A DNA stretch of 64,000 bases from contig VZSE01010057.1 in assembly GCA_013398275.1 (NCBI GenBank), positions 755,183-819,182 on the forward strand. The letters run 5' to 3'. A model generated the notes under the pieces. It made no database searches and had not been told where the DNA came from. It was given only the letters and a program-made list of their open reading frames with translations. This DNA comes from Promerops cafer (lineage: Eukaryota > Chordata > Aves > Passeriformes > Nectariniidae). The position numbers were made by a program, and so were the translations under genes. This document shows, piece by piece, positions 1 to 14,539 of this stretch; position 1 is the stretch's first letter; each line of letters opens with the position of its first letter.

Positions 1-3000
1 GTTTCTAATCACACTGCAGAAAAGCTTTTTAAGAAAGGATACATCTAGATGAAAGGTCACCGGAATTACGCTGGACACAGCAGCCCAACCTGCTGCCCTT
101 TCTGAAATCCTGGGAGGGCAACAGTTTTCAGAGGTACCACCTCAGTACCTATGATACAGTGTCAGCCTGGAGGGCACCTGGCTACGGATATTACCTCAGA
201 TACAGAAGACAGGGGAAAGGCTGATTTTGTTCAGGGCCAGGAAAAGCTGCAGGCACCAGAGAAGAAACATGGGGAGTCTCTCTCGGGACTGGGGAGACAG
301 GACTGAGCCATGGGCACTTGGCACATAGGCTATACAAAGAGCAGCAGTAATACCTTGCTGGACAAGATGCTCCCCTCCCACACTGCTACACAGTAAACAG
401 CAACAGGGAGAGGAGATTAAAAAACTATTCTTTTAAGCCAATACTTAATGTTTCAGACAGGCTAATAAAGTTTAATTGTCTGGAATCTCATCGCTCTTAC
501 TGTAAACTTTCCTTCTATATAGGTCTCCCACCTAGATTTTAAGTGTTGACAAAAACCTCCAAAATAAAATTTCTCTGATGCCAGCAATGGATGTGAATTG
601 GGAGTCCCTCTCCTCCTCCTCATCTCCAAGTTGTCTTCGCAAATAACAAGCACTGATGAGAAATCTGCTTGCATCAGCACAGCACTGGCATATGTTACTT
701 TCCCAAACTATGATCCCTGACCAAATGCATATCTAGACATATGGGGGGAAGGGCAGGCACCATCACTCTTAAAGAGATAAATTTCAGAGCACACCTTTTA
801 CTAGCTGTAAAGTGATCATACACAAATTTCTAAGCAGACACTCCAGTAACACCAAATCTCTTCCAGTGGAAACCACCAAAGGAAATGCTTTCTTCCTTGG
901 CATGGTTACCAGGACCAGAGTTGAACTGCTTGGGACCATTATGTGTTATTACTGTTAATGGAGGGAAGGAATATGCACATTATGACTTGGAGAATCAGTC
1001 TACTAAAGTCATCAGGTAATGGCCAGTAGCAGCAAAGCAGCAAAATGTTTTAAGCAGCAGTTTCACAGTTTTTTGGAACAGTTGCTTCTGTTTTTAAAAC
1101 ACTCAAGCATGATCTACTGCCTGAGTGAAGTTACTCTTTATGGGTGTTACTGTTGATTTCCTTCTTGCTTCAAGTGCTCCCTTAACTGAGAGAGAAAGGC
1201 AGCCAGGAACAGGTAGATGGACTCAAGTCATTCAAAACATGGCTGAAGTATCAGTGAAGACTGATACCACTGTGAACAACACAAAGAAAAAGAGAATGGT
1301 CATAAAAACCTGTTATCTGCTCTCAATAACACTACTGAGATTTTCAAACCACTTGGTTCTGCCTATGTAAAGCTTTTAGCACCAAGAACCAAAAACCCTC
1401 CACAATGGCTTACTCAGTAGTATTTTCCATGAGTTTTTTCCTTTGAGATGCATTTTGTTACCAACAACAAAGAGGGCACACGTGCACCAAACTATTTGGC
1501 CAAGGCAATGTGAAAGACTCAGAACTGGAAGTCAGGAATATGCATGCTGGGTATCATGTAATATTTCCCAGCTACAGGAGTATACATATTTCCAGTTATA
1601 CTGGAGGGAGGTAACAAACAAAAACCCAGCAGCATTCTGAAGAAGCACAAGATTCATGTATGTGCTTGCTCCCATTGCTAATGTACTCCTTGGATCTGCT
1701 GGAGGAGTTGGCTACATGAGCACTCCCTAACCTATTTCAGTCAAAATAAGCTTGTTAGCAGAGACCTGCTATTTAAACTGTCTACGCTAAAACACCTCAT
1801 CTTAACTGAGAGCAGGTTTGCAGTTTTGCTGACAGATCCTGGAGGGCAGCAACTTGCAGCAGCCAGGCAAAAGCTGCATGGTATTCTTTTCCATCAGTGC
1901 AGCCAGATCTAGAAGAGGACATCTCAGCAACTCACACTGGCTGACACCAATACTGCTGCTATCACAGAGGCAGCTGTAAGAGGACAAATCCATTAAGTAT
2001 TCTCGTACAGTGCTATGTTAAAGCTGGTCAGTGGTCTGCAGCCAAAATCTTGGGATTTTGCCTTGTAGCCTCCTATAACCCCTAAAAGGTCATCCAATAA
2101 CCCTCTCTCGCTAATGAACATTGTCTTCTCGAGATGAGCTGTTCTGCTAAACTTTCAGTCAAACATTACCTTCCTGGCAAACTGGGGTAATTCCCATGGA
2201 GGACCCCTAGGATTGCTAAGAAGATGGATGTGTTTCACCTGGAGAAGACTGGGGGTTATCCGCCAGCCTTACACTACCTAAAGGGAGGTTCAGAGGAAAG
2301 AGAGACAGAATCTTTTCAGAAGTTTGTACCAACAGGAAGAGGGGCAACAGCAGCAGGCTGTAGCAAGCAAAGCTCTGGACATTAAAAGGAAGACATTCAA
2401 AATATGAGTGGACAAAGTTCCAAGCAAAATGAACTGGTTGTGAAGTAATCCACCTCTGAACAGGCAGCTGAACTGCAGACCTCCAGAGGTCCATCCTACC
2501 TTGAAGTTTTCTTTGACTTTATATCTTAAGATTGTGTTGGTCTATTCTTTCATTGGTACCTGGCAAAAGACTCATGACCTGAGGAACAGACTCCAAAAAC
2601 ACATGCTAAGGACAATGAATTCTTTATCTTCAGAAATGGCATTAAGTTGGGTTAGGCCAATTGCTGCTGCTATGTGAAAGCACATGACAGAAGAAAGGCA
2701 GAAACCAGTACCCTCTGCTACAGCAAGTGACCAGGTCTAACCGTAACAGCACTTTCAGGAAAGCATATGCAGCTCCACAGCTGAGCAGACTTTATCCCTA
2801 TCAGTTGACACTCAAATTGCATAACTCAGAAGCTCAAGTCACAGACTGTTCCACTAGGGACGCCTCCTTGGCTCAGTGTTTAGTTGCCAATCATCTTTCA
2901 GAAAAATACCTCAATCTAAAGGAGGGAGGGAGCTTTCCATTATTCTTCTCTCTAGAGCAGACTCAGTCAAAGTGGACGCGTTTGACTGTAGCATATAAAC

Positions 3001-5984
3001 AATATAAATCCCCCAGTAAATTGTGGCAAAATAGAACTGCTAGCCTCACCTGGTCCTTCAACATATTGTATTTTCCACATAATGTTCCTCCACACAAAGC
3101 CATCATTCTGCTATTCCTTTTAGGAAGTTCGTTAATAAACAATGAAAATAGCATCAATTTACCTATACTTCCCTTTCCTATAAATAAAAAACCAAGTTTT
3201 CTTTTTTCATCCCATTTCTGAGAGTTACTTTCCTGTCATATCAAGAATGTTATCAGTGTGGAGCATATGATGTGAGAAATCTCTCCCATCCTCATGCACT
3301 GATGCATCCCATTTGTAAATTTATCTAACAACCAACGCTTTCTATAACTTGTACTATAATAATTGGCTAAACATCTAAGAACCTATTACATGCTGAGTAA
3401 AGTAGCTTCTACTTCCAACAGTTTAAAATGTATTCTCTTTTAAATACCATTAGGTCTTCTATGGTGAGAATTTTTCTCCTTTGTGAAAGGAAAAGACTAT
3501 TAGACTTTAGCACTCACTATTTGCTAAACATCTCAGTGATATCTCTCACTTGTTTCTGTATTTTCAGGTAGCTCACAATAGCCTGTATTAAATCCAATAA
3601 TAGTACACTCACAAACATACTATTTGCATCTTCTCATCTAGGAAGAGCAATTTGGGCTCATGCCTGGAAAAACCATATGCAACCTCCTGCTACAAAATAA
3701 AATTAAAATGTCAAAAAAAGTCAGCCTTTCCTACCACAGCCCAAACTCTGAGATGCACCACTGACAGCCTCAGTTCCTCGATCGAGGGGTTAGAGCTCCC
3801 TCTAGCACTCTCCAAACAGAAGAGCCATAGCTCTGACTATCAGATCTCACTCCAAGCAGTCTTGGGTAGTGTTGTTTGTAATGTTTACTTGATTTACTTT
3901 TCTTTTGTCACATGCATAATTCAGAACACATCCACTAGTTTATCTGAAATTCAAGAGAAAAAAGTGTCATTAGAAATTCCCTCTATAACTGATTAAAAAT
4001 ACTCAGATTGCGATAATTAACTGATCTCTATTTTAAAATGTAATTTAGGACAAGCTGAAGGATTATCATGTCAGCTGTGTGTACAATGTGAAATGTAGCA
4101 AGAAACTAAATTAAAAAGTTGTTGAAAATTCTCAATTTTTATGGCATAAAAAAGCCTTGCTACCTCACCCCCCTTTTGCCTGACAAATATCCCCATGCAG
4201 CTGACTGCAGTTGTGAATTATGTGTTTCTATTTCATATTAAATACTGAGTAATGCCACTTAAGTAAAACTAAAAAGGTGCAACACCGCTGAATTCTGCAC
4301 AATGCTGAAGACAGAGAAACACCTCATGACAGAAAGAGCATCAGGCCTTTTCAATCACAGGTTATTGCTAATTCTTGATAAACTGAAAGCTGGCAGTACA
4401 AATGCAAAAATGAGAAAGGGAAATGGGAGCCAAGTCTTTCGAGTTTTACTCCTAACTCTCCCTCTCCCTTCCTGTGCTGCCATAGGCAAGTCGCTCCATT
4501 TCAAGTCTATCAGTTAAACAGATGCATCCCAACACACTTCACACAAAGACAAAGCACTGCTTAATGCTGGGAATGAAGCCTCTGCACCAAAGGTGCTTGT
4601 TGAGGGCAATGTCACAAAGTGACACCACACCATGCAAGTGTAAACTTCCTCTCAAGTGTCAGCAAACAAATCTGTCATGTAAAAACTAAACAAAACAGAC
4701 TCATTAGTAAAGGCATGGTCTCACTTCACCAGTTAGAAAAAATGCAGCAGTACTAATTGTTTCCACAGCCTTCCAAAGCAGAACCAAAAGGCGAGTGTGT
4801 TATGAAAAAATTTCATGTTGAGTTTTCTCAAACTGAGACACCCAGATACCACTCCAAAATCAATACAGACATGGCAACAACTCACATCCCGAAGGTAAGT
4901 GCCCTAGGGAGGATACACTTTAGGCAAGTTTCTTTAGTCATCACAGCAATTCTGACGTGTAACCACCGGGGGACTTCAGAACATCGCCTGGGTTTAGAAG
5001 TTTGTGATTTTAATATTTGTGTGTGACAGAGATGAGGAAATACAGTAGGATGTGCTAGGCTATCCACAGCTACGTTTTTATGTCTCTGACAAGTCCAATA
5101 AGAAAGACTAGACGTAACTAGACCCGAGTAGATGACAGAAGCACCTGACCAAAACTTCCCAACATCGCCTGCCGATGTCCCTCAGTCCCATCTGACAGCT
5201 GTCCTTGCCATTTTGGGCCCGAACTCTGTACACAGTCCTGCTGCTGCACCCAAATCCTGACACACAGACCTTCCTTCTGCACTATAGATGGCATCCAAGG
5301 CTGTTCCTTTTATCCCCTTAAGAGGACTTGGAGAAAAGCACTGGCAACAACTTCTCTCTCCCCACACCTCTTGCATGTGGCAGGAAAGGATTACAGCGTG
5401 ACATCTGACCTGTCCAGCAGCAGTGAAAGGACATCTCAAGTGAAAGCAAGATCTCTGCAGTTGCAGATCTGTTGGCTGGGCTGGTGACCTTCAGCTGGGT
5501 GTCTCTTGGGCTGACACCACCATCCATCTGTTCTCCCCCCACCTCCATAGAGCTGTGGCTTAGGTCTGAATGAGACAGGTAAAAGGTGGTGCTGACCACA
5601 CTGCAGAAGACAGCAGCAGCAGTTCCCCCCACAAACACGACCAAGTACTGAAACTTTTGAGATCTGTGATCACTTCTGTATATTAGCAGCAAAATATCTC
5701 CCTTCCTTTAGGAAAACAGCTTGTAGCTGGTTTTGTGTCTTTGTTACTTCAAGACTACATAACTTGTAGTGGTACTTAGGTGCTATCTTAGGAGATAAAG
5801 GCAGGCAACAGCTAGGGCAAAATGCAGCCCTTCTTCTGCAAAACACGTTCTGGCTTCATTTCTCAGTGCAGTGTGAGACCTCAGACTGTAGGTAGATGTT
5901 CTGTAGATGCAAAACCCAGAAGAAGCACGTACCTGGGAGTGGAACTTACTTGGGAATAATGAATTCAATATTCACTCTACTGTG

Positions 5985-6036
5985 AGCAGAAGGCTGGACC
6001 TCCTGAAGTCTCTTCCAACCTAAGTGACTCTATTTC
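5985..6036 (+). mobile_element. Short CR1-like 3' terminal fragment
   Basis: About 50 bases resemble the extreme 3' end of CR1 in sense orientation: 'ggctggacctcctgaagtct', then 'cttccaacctaagtgactct' and a degenerate terminal repeat. It is short and diverged. It is opposite in orientation to the two other CR1 pieces in the window. Confidence 0.6.
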
Positions 6037-8325
6037 TAACCTCACTATCAAAGTTCATATACACTTGACAGGCTTTTGGATGGTTACAACTGTCTGATGT
6101 TGATGTATTTAATTTACCACAAGCAAAATCTGGAACTCTTTTTAAAAGACACTGTATAGAGAATTATTTTTTAATAAGATTTTCCAACCTTGGTGTTCAC
6201 AAGCCTGTGCTGTTCATTTTTTGCAGCCACTAAGGAGCAGGTTCTTCAAGAGCACTGCAGATATACCTACCTTCTGGCTTTACAAGTTGAGAGCAAGCAG
6301 TATTCATCTGTTCAGACATCCAATACTGTCTTTAAATTAGATCTGTCCAACTATTTAAAAATTTTCAAAAACTGTTGATTTTTAAATGATGCATGTGTTC
6401 TCTAGGAACTTCAGCTGATACTCTCCACAAATTATTAAATTCCAAACATATCTTCACTTATGACCTGAACCAGTTTCAAAACTCAGGTTTTACAATTAAT
6501 TAACTGCCTGTGAAGCCTAATCATCTGCAGTCTTCTAAATCAAACCTTGAAATACTCCCATTACAACCCACCTCATAACTATTTGGGATTACAAATTATG
6601 ATCCAGAACAGGGCTGACAGATCTAAATCAACATGGCAGGAGAACAACCTGATCAGCTCTGTAGTTTACACAATTTTGTAAAATACAGTGACTTGAAAGA
6701 AAACAACAAATGCACATAATTGGCATTAATTAAGAATGTTTTTATTACCTACAATCAAAGACCTATAAGGAAGGTTTACTTGTCAGAGAGGGAGCTTTCT
6801 TTGCTGAGAAATTACAAGTCTTAGTTAATTAACCATCTAATTTTTTGTAGTATAGTTGTTAAGTGGTTTTCACTTTTATTTTCTTCGAAATGAATGTTAG
6901 TCTAAACACAAAAGCAGTTGTTTAAAGTGAGAGAAGTGAGGTCAGAAAAAACAGTGCTGAAATATTTTAGTCTTAACTGAATTCTCAGTTTGTCATCACT
7001 GTTACAAAGGTTTCATTGTGTGTTGAGAAGCAACAGGAGTTTTTCAGACTTTAATGTTATGACAAGACAGTTGGATCTGAACCTGTGCACACACATTTAG
7101 GATTGTATTTCACAAGTTCAGAGCATCATGAAGGCAAGTTTGCCTGCTGGGCACAGCCTAGTTACATGAGCAGGTAAGGACTACTTGCTTGTCAAGATTC
7201 ATTATTATGGTAAAATGAGCAACTGCAGCCACTTAGAATAATATTTTCAGGACTGTGAGTGCAACTACTTTGCTGCTCATTTTTAATTTTCCTCAACAGT
7301 AAGGTTCAGCAATATATACAGTGACTACTGCTGTCTCCCTCCAAGCTGCAGCCTCAACTAAGCCATTGGTTACAAGCAACAAGGGACTGCCTGCCTTGCT
7401 GAAGTTATCTTAGGTATGAGCTTCCACAGGCAGACTAATTCAAATCTATTTTTGTAAATTACAGATTGTGTTAAATATACATGAAGGAAAATATGGAACA
7501 GTTGCTTTTACTGCACAACGTGAGTTATTTCCCATTACAAGTTCCCTCCGAGAAAACTATAAATTTTAAAATCTGCCAATTAGTGGTAGTGACTACTGGT
7601 GATTCTGTATTCCAGTCAAGCAGTAGTATTTGCTGAGTATTGCACAGAGCAGAACAATATTCCAGGAAAATCAAGGGACCGTGACACCTGACAACAACAA
7701 GCTGGAGGATGCAGTGACTTGTCCAAGCTCTCTCTTCCTCTTAGAAGGATGCAGGCTGTGTCACTGCATCAGCCAGAAGGATTAAATTTTTACATGTATG
7801 TAAGACTGTCAATACCTGAAGTACAGTTCAGGGCAATAATTTGAAACTTCTGCCTACGAGAGAGTGATCAGAAAAGTAAACATAAATAAATTCTTCCTAG
7901 AAAACTAAGTCCTCAACCACAAACGCTCAAACATCTTTTCTCTTCCATTTCTAAAATCATACAACTCCCCAAGTATCATTCAATTTGTCCCAATAAAACA
8001 AAGCGGGTATGACAGCTCTCTAAAACTATATGTGGATAAAGATCAAAAATGGAACAAGAACTATTAAAACAAAAGGAAGAAACAAAGAACCAGTGGTACA
8101 ATCTCTCCATGAATAAGCTAGCTTGGAAACTCTAGCCAGGGATTTCCAGTCATTAGAACAACTCGGTTCTGGAAAAATCTTCTGATGGAAACAGTGGAAA
8201 AAACGACTGCAGACCAGACCTTAACTGATTGTAAGACGAAACTTTGTAAGTTCACTAAAGGGACAAAGTAGTATCTACGAGACAAAAGGCTGGAACCAGT
8301 GACCTGCAAGGTCCCAGAAGGTGGA

Positions 8326-9628
8326 ATCATGGAGGCATGGAGGTTGGAAAATACCTCCAAGATCATCAAGTCTATTTGTTAACACTGCCAAGTCCACCAC
8401 TAAACTAAGTGTCACATATACAAGCCTTTTAAATAACTACAGATCTGTGACTCAGCTTCCCTGGGCAGCTTGTTCCAATGCTCCATAAACCTTTCAGTGA
8501 AAAAAGTTTTCATAATAGCCAATCTAAACCTTCCCTGCACAACTTGAGGCCATTTCCTCATGTCCTGTAGCTTGTTGAGAAGAGGCTGACCCTTATTTTG
8601 CTAGACCCTCCTCTCAGGCAGTTGCAGAGAGCAATAAGGTGCCCCTGAGACTCCTTTTCTCGAGGCTAAACACCCCCAGCTCCCTCAGTCACTCCTCACA
8701 GGACTTGTGCTCCAGGCCCTTCACCAGCTCCGTTGCCCTTCTCTGGACTCGCTCCAGCACCTCAATATTTTTCTTGTAGTGAGGGGTCCAAAACTGGACA
8801 TGGGATTTGAGGTGCAGCCTCACCAGTGCTGAGTACAGGGGGATGATCAGTCCTGCCGGCCACACTACTTCTGATACAAGCCAGGATACCATTGGCCTTC
8901 TTGGTCACCTGGGCAACTGCTGGCTCATGATCAGCTGCTGTTAAGCAGCACCTGCTGCAGTCCTTTCCTGCTGGGCAGTTTTCAGCCATGCTGCCCCAGC
9001 CGGCAGCGCTGTGTGGGGTTGTTGTGATGCAGGTGCAGGACCTGGCACTTCACTTTCCTGAATCTCATAGTTGGCCTTGGTACATTGATCCAGCCTGTCC
9101 AGATCCCTCGGCAGAGCCTTCCTACCTTCAAGCAGACCAACACTCCACCCAATTAAGTGTCGTCTGTAAATTTACCGAGGGTACACTTGATCCTCTTGTC
9201 CATATTGTCAGTAAAGACACTAAACAGAACTGGCCCCAGTACTGAGCCCTGGGGAGCACTACTGGTAACTGGTGACCAGCTGCATTTGACTCCATTCACC
9301 ACCACTCTTTGGGCTTGGCCAGTTTCTCCAGGAGAATGCTGCAGGACATGACATCAAAGGCTTTACTGAAGTCTAGGCAGACACATTCACAGCCTTTCCC
9401 TTATCACAGATCAGGCTGGACAAGCAGGACCTGCCTCTCAGAAGCCCATGCTGACTGGGCCTGATCACCTGTTTGTCCCATATGTGCCCCGTGATGGTCC
9501 TGAAGATGATCTGCTCCATGACCTTCCCCAGCGCCGAGGTTACACTGCTGTGACTGCAGTTCCCTGGATCCTCCTTCCAGCCCTTCCTGTGTAACAAGGT
9601 TGGTAATGTCTTGTTCTGCAAGAGCCAT
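8326..9628 (-). mobile_element. CR1 LINE, 3' portion including reverse-transcriptase end, decayed
   Basis: This is a 5'-truncated copy of an avian CR1 retrotransposon, oriented on the minus strand like BTRC. The 3' end lies near 8326-8375, where the plus strand carries the typical phrase of a weighed-down CR1 tail (acctccaagatcatcaag). Translation of the minus strand around 8689-8892 gives fragments typical of the end of CR1 ORF2: LIIPLYSALVR, VQFWTPHYKKN and IEVLERVQRRATELVKGLEH. Between 9373 and 9621 further RT-domain phrases appear in two shifted frames. Frames are broken, and one segment of about 60 bases of the usual sequence seems to be missing near 9318, so the copy is dead. No target-site duplication was recognised. 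CR1 is the dominant LINE of birds and other sauropsids, so this supports the host assignment. Confidence 0.93.
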
Positions 9629-12477
9629 TCATCACTTCACAGCTCAGAGCATACCTGAAAAGGCACAGATGCAAACTTGCTGATTGTTAACTAAGCAAAC
9701 TGACTTTGAATGAGTAGAGAACATTGATGGGACTGTGGACTCCACTTTGTTAATACACAAAGATGGAGCTTCATTCCTCTCTCTGGATGACTGGAAGAGC
9801 TGTCAATTTTCAGTCTGGCATGTGCCCAGTGAGCTTGAGCCTATCTGAGATTTATAAAATGTACAACCTACACCTTTCCACCATGTGCTGAACTGCTGAG
9901 TTGCACATGACATGCAGGAACAGTACTTATTTTGGTGAGGTTTTATCCACTGATCTTGCCTCTAGGAAACTGCAAGGTAACTTCAGATTGCCCTGAGGCC
10001 ATATTCCCTGTGCTTGTCACTGGTTTCACAGGATATCCCTCATGGTGTCTGATGCATTTATAATAAATGTTTTACATGGGAACAGAGAATATCTCTTTTC
10101 ATACCTTCACTGCCTCCAGGTAAACTCTCACAAGATCTGGGACAAACATTTAAGTTCTTCACTCATGTGATGTCTGGATGTCAGAGGAAGATCCAGATGT
10201 GAGTAATGCAAGTGACCTTAAAGTCCCTAATATGGAGGCACTTTTACGGGAGGAGTTGCCTTCAAGTCACTTACTGGGAAGATCAAGCTGAGATCTGCTG
10301 GGCAGCAAGATGTTGTAACTATGAACTCCATCTTCTCCAGGGCCAAATGTCTATTGTTTCCACAATTAGAAGAAAAATTACACGGTTGATTTCAATATTG
10401 TTGCTGTCTTGTGCCTTTAACTGATCAGTTATGTGGGTATAGACTGCAGTGGCTATCTGAAAACTCCTGGGATTGCAAAGAGCAAAAAAACTTAAACAGG
10501 TGCCAGATGGATCCCAGTATGACTCCAAATCAACTCTTACGACCATCATGATCAAAACCTGTCCTGCCAGTTGATAGTGATTTACCTTGAGAGAAAGGAG
10601 ATGGAGGCAAGTGTCTGACCTCCACACAAACTATTTATGTTGCGTCACTTGAGGTCCCACATAAGATGAAAAGTTCTTTAGTGCAGTATCAGGAAACTCT
10701 GAAAGAAAATGTGTCTCCACCTGAGGGCAGGATCTGAAGCGTGTTGATCTGGTTTTTCATATTAGAAGGGATTCCACCTGTCAGTACTTGATCCAAAGAA
10801 GTTACTATGGTAATAAGTGCCCAGAAATAAAGGTAATTACATATTTGCAAGTAAACTGAGGGCAAGACATTAGGCTGTCCTATGAGAACTGGTTTACTCT
10901 ATTAAGCAGGATACGGGACTGCAGACTCAACAGTGCTGCTCCCATTTCCCAGATGATAATTTATCTATGCAATGTATAAATTCACATTTCTCTGACCCCA
11001 CCTTCATGGGAAGTACAGGAACTAGTACTTTAAAACATGCATTAATTTCATTAGTACAGCTAAGGTTTTATAATCTCTTTAAAGACAAATTACATTTTGG
11101 AACAGTTTATAACTAAGTGTTTAGCTAACAAAAAAACCTTAATAAGTAAACTTACAAAATTATTTGTCTTAGAAGAAATGTTATCCTTGTGTTTTAAAGT
11201 TATTAACAAAAGGAGTTTAACTAACTTACACTTTATATAACAGATACTATGTTTCCTTACCCAAGAAACAAAATTACTATGTATCACATGTTGACTCATA
11301 CTGCTTATATGAGAAAGGACAGTTAGAATCAAGTGAAAATTTTGAATCTCAAATTTTAAAGTGTTCCACCTATAATAAATACTACTGCATTAATAAAAGA
11401 AGGATTTCTGAGGAAGAATCATACTATATGTAAAAGAGTATAAAAATGAATATTACTAATACAGCTACAAAAAACATACAAAACTTCTTGATATATAAAA
11501 TTTGCTATTACTTTTCAATATGCAAAAGTCAGGCTAAACTGAGTCTGAAAAATGTAACTCTGTTTAACATAGTTTTTATAGAAAATAAAAAAAGAGAGAA
11601 ATTTTTTAAAAATGTTGCTGATATTCTTGTCAACAGCTAGTAGACAGTTTGCTAGCCCTCAGACAGCAAAGAAAGAAATGATAATTGGATTAAATAAAAT
11701 ATAGACCCGACCAAGAAATTCAACACTGATAAAAACATACACTTGCAAAAACCTACCCAGGAGCTAGAATGAAATTATTTTATTAGGTTAAAAAAAGAAT
11801 TAATATTGGATCTATGTTCATTTTAACATATATGTAAACATTAACAATACCAAGGCTGCCTATTAATTCACAAGTGGCATATTTACAGTATTTATGATAT
11901 TACACCCCATATTGGGACATCCCATTACAGAGTCACGGTGGTAAGCTCCATACTTAAGGTGGATTCTGCAACACAGTGCATCTTTCCAGTTACTCTCCTG
12001 CAGTATGATTACGTTGGGGCAAGAATTTACCACTTGGTTTCCACCCACAGAAGAATCTCTTTGGAAACTGACAAACTGATTTAAGCAGCTGTGGAATAAT
12101 TTACTGGGTCTTGAGTTTTATTAAAGGAGAACAAAAGGCTTTGAGAGCTTTTGGTGTTTTATGCCACAACAAGAAGAATGTTTGGCTTAGTAACTGTCCA
12201 CTTTCTCCTAGACTTTCCTCTTGCCTCCCACAAGGATCATATTTGACTGCCATCTGAATGCAACCATTGGTAAGTGCATCTTTCCCAAGATGCACGTCTA
12301 ACACAGCCCTTTAAAAATGTACATGGTGCTGGGGAGAGAGAAGATGCCACAACAACTGAGCCCAAATCAACATTAGGTCGATATAAACAAAAATAGTGTT
12401 TAAATACAAAACATGCTTCAACTGATACCATGTTTCTAGATTCCCAAAAGCCTAATGAAGAAATGTTAAGCAGCATT

Positions 12478-12530
12478 ATCCTTTTACAGATGAAAGAACT
12501 GAGATAGAAAAACAGAATATGGCAAAGACA
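12478..12530 (-). mobile_element. MIR-like ancient fragment
   Basis: 'ccttttacagatgaaagaac' followed by 'tgagatagaaa' resembles the complement of the MIR core. It is only about 50 bases long, so confidence is low. Confidence 0.3.
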
Positions 12531-13771
12531 AAAGATATCTCAAAATCTGGGGTCATAGTTCCTAATCTAATATTCCTCCTGTAAGACCTCATTGCTTACT
12601 ATAAATAAACTATTTCCTCCCTAAATTTCAGTTGTTACAATAACTTTTGAACTTCTCTGCAAAAAAGGGATGCTGTGAGTCTAACACACACCTCAAGAAA
12701 CACTGGAAGGATTAATTAAGGTTTGTGAAGCACTGAAAGTGCAGGGGAAACCCCCAGGAGGAAGTCTGTATTTCCATATTCTGACCAGGACTTGAAAGGC
12801 ATGCAATAAATACAGCCTGGGGCACAGAACAGGCAATACAAATAAAATAAAATATTGAACAGCTGTTTGTTAAGTGAATACAGTTCTTCCCACACACCGA
12901 ATTTTATTTCTGCCTTAGGCTGCAGGGAGTGGGAGGCTGAAATAAAATGTTACTTTGAAGGGTTAAATAGTGACAAAGTTATAAAAAATGGAACTGTTTC
13001 TTACAAATGAAAATATTAAGACAACAATCAACCTTTAGAAGCAGAACTGCAAGCCCCACTCATTATTATGTTAGAAATACAACTGGTTAGATAGTACAAA
13101 AAGTCTATGTTTTACCAGGTTAACATCTTTTGGCTTATAAAAACTATGTGGACACCACCAAACTCATACAAAGCCCTCATTTTAAAAAGAGGGGTGAGAA
13201 GGAAAGAGATTACATCACTCTTACAAAACTAGGAACGTTCCAAACACTACAGTAAGCAAAGATGGTGAGATCTGTCTGCAACTAAACCCCAAAGGAGCCA
13301 ACCTCACTCACAGCAGCCTTCCTCCCCAGCACTCTGCTACCTACCTAAGGCAGGCAACACGAGGCTGCCGGAGGGTGTGAGCTCGCAAGTCCCACTAACA
13401 GCCTGTGCGGCTTGCTGCGTGCAGGGCGCTGGCTTTTGCCTTCTCTTGCAAACTGCCAAGAGTTTATTCACTTTTCAGCATCAGAAAGTGGAATACCTAA
13501 AAGTAAAGAGAGCCTGTGTCCTGACTGGAAAAATGAAAGGAAAGCAGCACAGCTGCTGTGCACAGAGTGATGGAGCCTCACTCTTCTACCACTACAACTT
13601 CTTTGGGAATTACAGGGAAGGAATTGCCTGAAAACAACAGTACAGAGAGCAAGGAAGGAAGAACAGGAACCGTGGTAATCAGAAGTAGCTGGGTTCCCAC
13701 TGCAAACATAAATATTATTTTCTAACGTTTCTTATTTTCCTTTCGAGAAATTGCTCCGTAATATCACTTCC

Positions 13772-13785
13772 ACCCCCCCCNCCCC
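13772..13785. other. C homopolymer with an ambiguous base
   Basis: A run of C bases with an N at 13781, the only undetermined base noticed in the window. It marks a homopolymer the assembler could not resolve. Confidence 0.95.
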
Positions 13786-14261
13786 TATTTGTCTCCCTTT
13801 ACAAAAATAAAGATTTTCTGAAGACTGGTATTCAGAACTGACAGCCATTAACTCCAGTGTCTTTTTTTAGAATGTACTTGAGAAAACTGTGTTTTTCTCA
13901 AACCACCAGGAAAAAAAATCACGTCAATCTTAGCAATTACAACAGTCAAATATTTTTAATTATAATTTCTTGTTGTTAAGTGAATACACAAAAAATACAC
14001 ATTGGAAAAAAACCAACAAAAGGGAGCATTAGAAAATCAACCCAGTATTTGATGCCTCCTCTTTTTTGCTGCTGAAAGCCACATGGCACACATAGTATTT
14101 TTAACTGAGGAGTCTTGTTTCAAATATATGCTGAGGAATCTTATTTCAAACATATACTAAATAAGGAGAGGAGTATTAAAACAGGCAGTCCCTTACTCTA
14201 ATTTTATCCATCTCCCTCCTCTTCTTTCCTTGATGCAGTGAAACTTTAACACCAAACCCTG

Positions 14262-14278
14262 TCTCTCTCTCTCTCTCT
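14262..14278. repeat. (TC)8 microsatellite
   Basis: A short uninterrupted TC tract followed by a T run. Confidence 0.95.
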
Positions 14279-14539
14279 TTTTTGTAAACAGTGATCAACA
14301 CTTTCCTAAATGACCCCAGAAATGACCTACTTCGAAACTACTCATTAGTAACAGCCACGTTTGCAATATTAACCTGGATGTGGCTGTTTATTAAGATCTT
14401 TTAAGGGGGTTAGAATGAAGACACACTGCTGGTGTACAGGGAGCACAGAAGGGGTAATTTAAAACCCATGTTTTTCCTCCCCCTCACCGAAAACATGCCC
14501 AACATTGTGCAGCTGTGCTGCCAGCTTCATCACTCCCTC

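Noticed and set aside
2727..3221. 164-codon open frame on the plus strand
   Set aside because: No recognisable domain, no splice or promoter context, and antisense to BTRC within its intron. Likely chance.
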